DNA of 7,244 nt, taken from NCBI GenBank assembly GCA_031267485.1, contig JAIRYY010000099.1, positions 1-7,244 of the forward strand, in the 5' to 3' direction. Below the pieces are notes generated by a model. It worked only from the letters and a program-made list of their open reading frames with translations. It ran no database searches and had not been told where the DNA came from. This document shows positions 7,001-7,244 of the stretch, one piece after another (position 1 is the stretch's first letter; each line of letters starts with the position of its first letter). The DNA comes from Tannerella sp. (lineage in GTDB: Bacteria; Bacteroidota; Bacteroidia; Bacteroidales; Tannerellaceae). The position numbers and the translations under genes were made by a program.

Positions 7001-7108
7001 ATGATACACGATTTGTTTGCCGGCTGCATCATCGGAGAAAATCAACCGCTTGACACGCCGGAAAAACAGAGATGGAATAAAAAGTACGGCGGCGTCCGTC
7101 AAATATGA
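7001..7108 (+). other. Short open frame of 35 codons after the DUF1232 gene, coding doubtful
   Basis: An ATG six bases after the DUF1232 stop opens a 35-residue frame (MIHDLFAGCIIGENQ onward, ending YGGVRQI). It is in the same reading frame as the DUF1232 gene, separated by TGA TTG GAC. The amino-acid mix looks protein-like, but an open stretch this short arises easily by chance and I recognise no family. It could be a small downstream gene, a readthrough extension, the remains of a longer ancestral C-terminus, or nothing. Confidence 0.15.
7077..7099 (-). terminator. Weak candidate terminator of the AraC-type gene
   Basis: On the minus strand, 40 bases after the regulator's TAA, the sequence reads ACGG-ACGCCG-CCGT (7099-7086), then C and TTTTTATT. 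A 4-base GC-rich stem followed by a T-run fits a weak intrinsic terminator. The short stem keeps confidence low. No comparable structure for the oncoming DUF1232 transcript was seen in the 6995-7138 gap. Confidence 0.25.
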
Positions 7109-7138
7109 ACGCAGTAAAGCCCGTCAAAACCGCAAGTT

Positions 7139-7244
7139 TTACCCCTTCCTTCCCCTGTATTCCTGCGGCGAAACGCCAAACTTTCGCTTGAAAGCCGTCG
7201 TAAAATGCGAATGGTATTCATAGCCGACCGATTCTGCAATCTCC
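7139..7244 (-). CDS. AraC-family transcriptional regulator, C-terminal end only
   Basis: Only the last 34 codons are in the window; the gene enters across the right edge and ends at TAA (7141-7139). The residues EIAESVGYEYHSHF, then TTAFKRKFGVSPQEYR, are the second helix-turn-helix of the AraC/XylS DNA-binding domain, with the family pattern IA-x3-G(F/Y)-x5-F-x3-FK(R/K)-x2-G-x-SP-x2-YR. It is a DNA-binding transcription regulator. The effector-binding part lies outside the window, so its ligand and targets are unknown. It converges on the DUF1232 gene, leaving 144 bases between the stops. It is a candidate, but no more than that, for binding the dyad at 6546-6574. Confidence 0.9.
   Translation of the reverse strand, partial: EIAESVGYEYHSHFTTAFKRKFGVSPQEYRGRKG

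Noticed and set aside
6512..7102. A 196-codon open frame on the minus strand covering the whole DUF1232 gene
   Set aside because: It is antisense to a gene with a clear DUF1232 signature, overlaps the PAP2 promoter and start region, and its translation shows no recognisable domain and a low-complexity Arg/Asn/Gln-rich composition typical of shadow frames.
7126..7140. AAAAC/GTTTT hairpin as a terminator for the DUF1232 gene
   Set aside because: It has five mostly A-T pairs, no T-run follows on the plus strand, and it overlaps the stop codon of the AraC-type gene.

Overview
The window reads as ordinary chromosomal DNA from a Bacteroidota bacterium, most likely of the order Bacteroidales. The evidence is the protein content (a secreted C69-type dipeptidase, a small outer-membrane beta-barrel protein, and a COG2509-type oxidoreductase beside radA), A-rich translation leaders without Shine-Dalgarno sequences, and two matches to the Bacteroidota -7 promoter box TAnnTTTG upstream of genes. 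I cannot name a genus from this sequence. No rRNA, tRNA, CRISPR array, insertion sequence, phage gene or long repeat was seen.

Layout, left to right. Positions 1-204 are AT-rich and intergenic, with operator-like and hairpin-like dyads but no gene. From 205 to 6488 five genes all lie on the minus strand, so they are transcribed right to left: a PAP2-family membrane phosphatase (6488-5619), a C69 dipeptidase (5515-3797), a small outer-membrane beta-barrel protein (3758-3189), radA (3185-1818) and a COG2509-type FAD-dependent dehydrogenase (1806-205). The last three are tightly packed (3 and 11 bases apart). The barrel gene starts 38 bases after the dipeptidase stop and no promoter is visible in that gap, so one transcript starting upstream of the dipeptidase could carry all four. 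The phosphatase appears to have its own promoter at 6520-6527. That promoter is also a reason to place the phosphatase start at an ATG at 6488 rather than at a TTG further upstream.

On the right, a small DUF1232 (YkvA-like) membrane protein is transcribed divergently (6632-6994). The 143-base gap between the phosphatase start and this gene holds an inverted repeat that may be an operator. The DUF1232 gene converges on the 3' end of an AraC-family regulator (7139 to the window edge, minus strand), of which only the last 34 residues are present.

Functionally the genes look loosely associated: two envelope proteins and a secreted peptidase next to a recombination ATPase and a flavoprotein. I see no defence system, biosynthetic cluster or new multi-gene machine. 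The observations worth a second look are small ones: start-site choice, the divergent dyad, the in-frame open stretch after the DUF1232 stop, and the co-transcription of radA with envelope genes.
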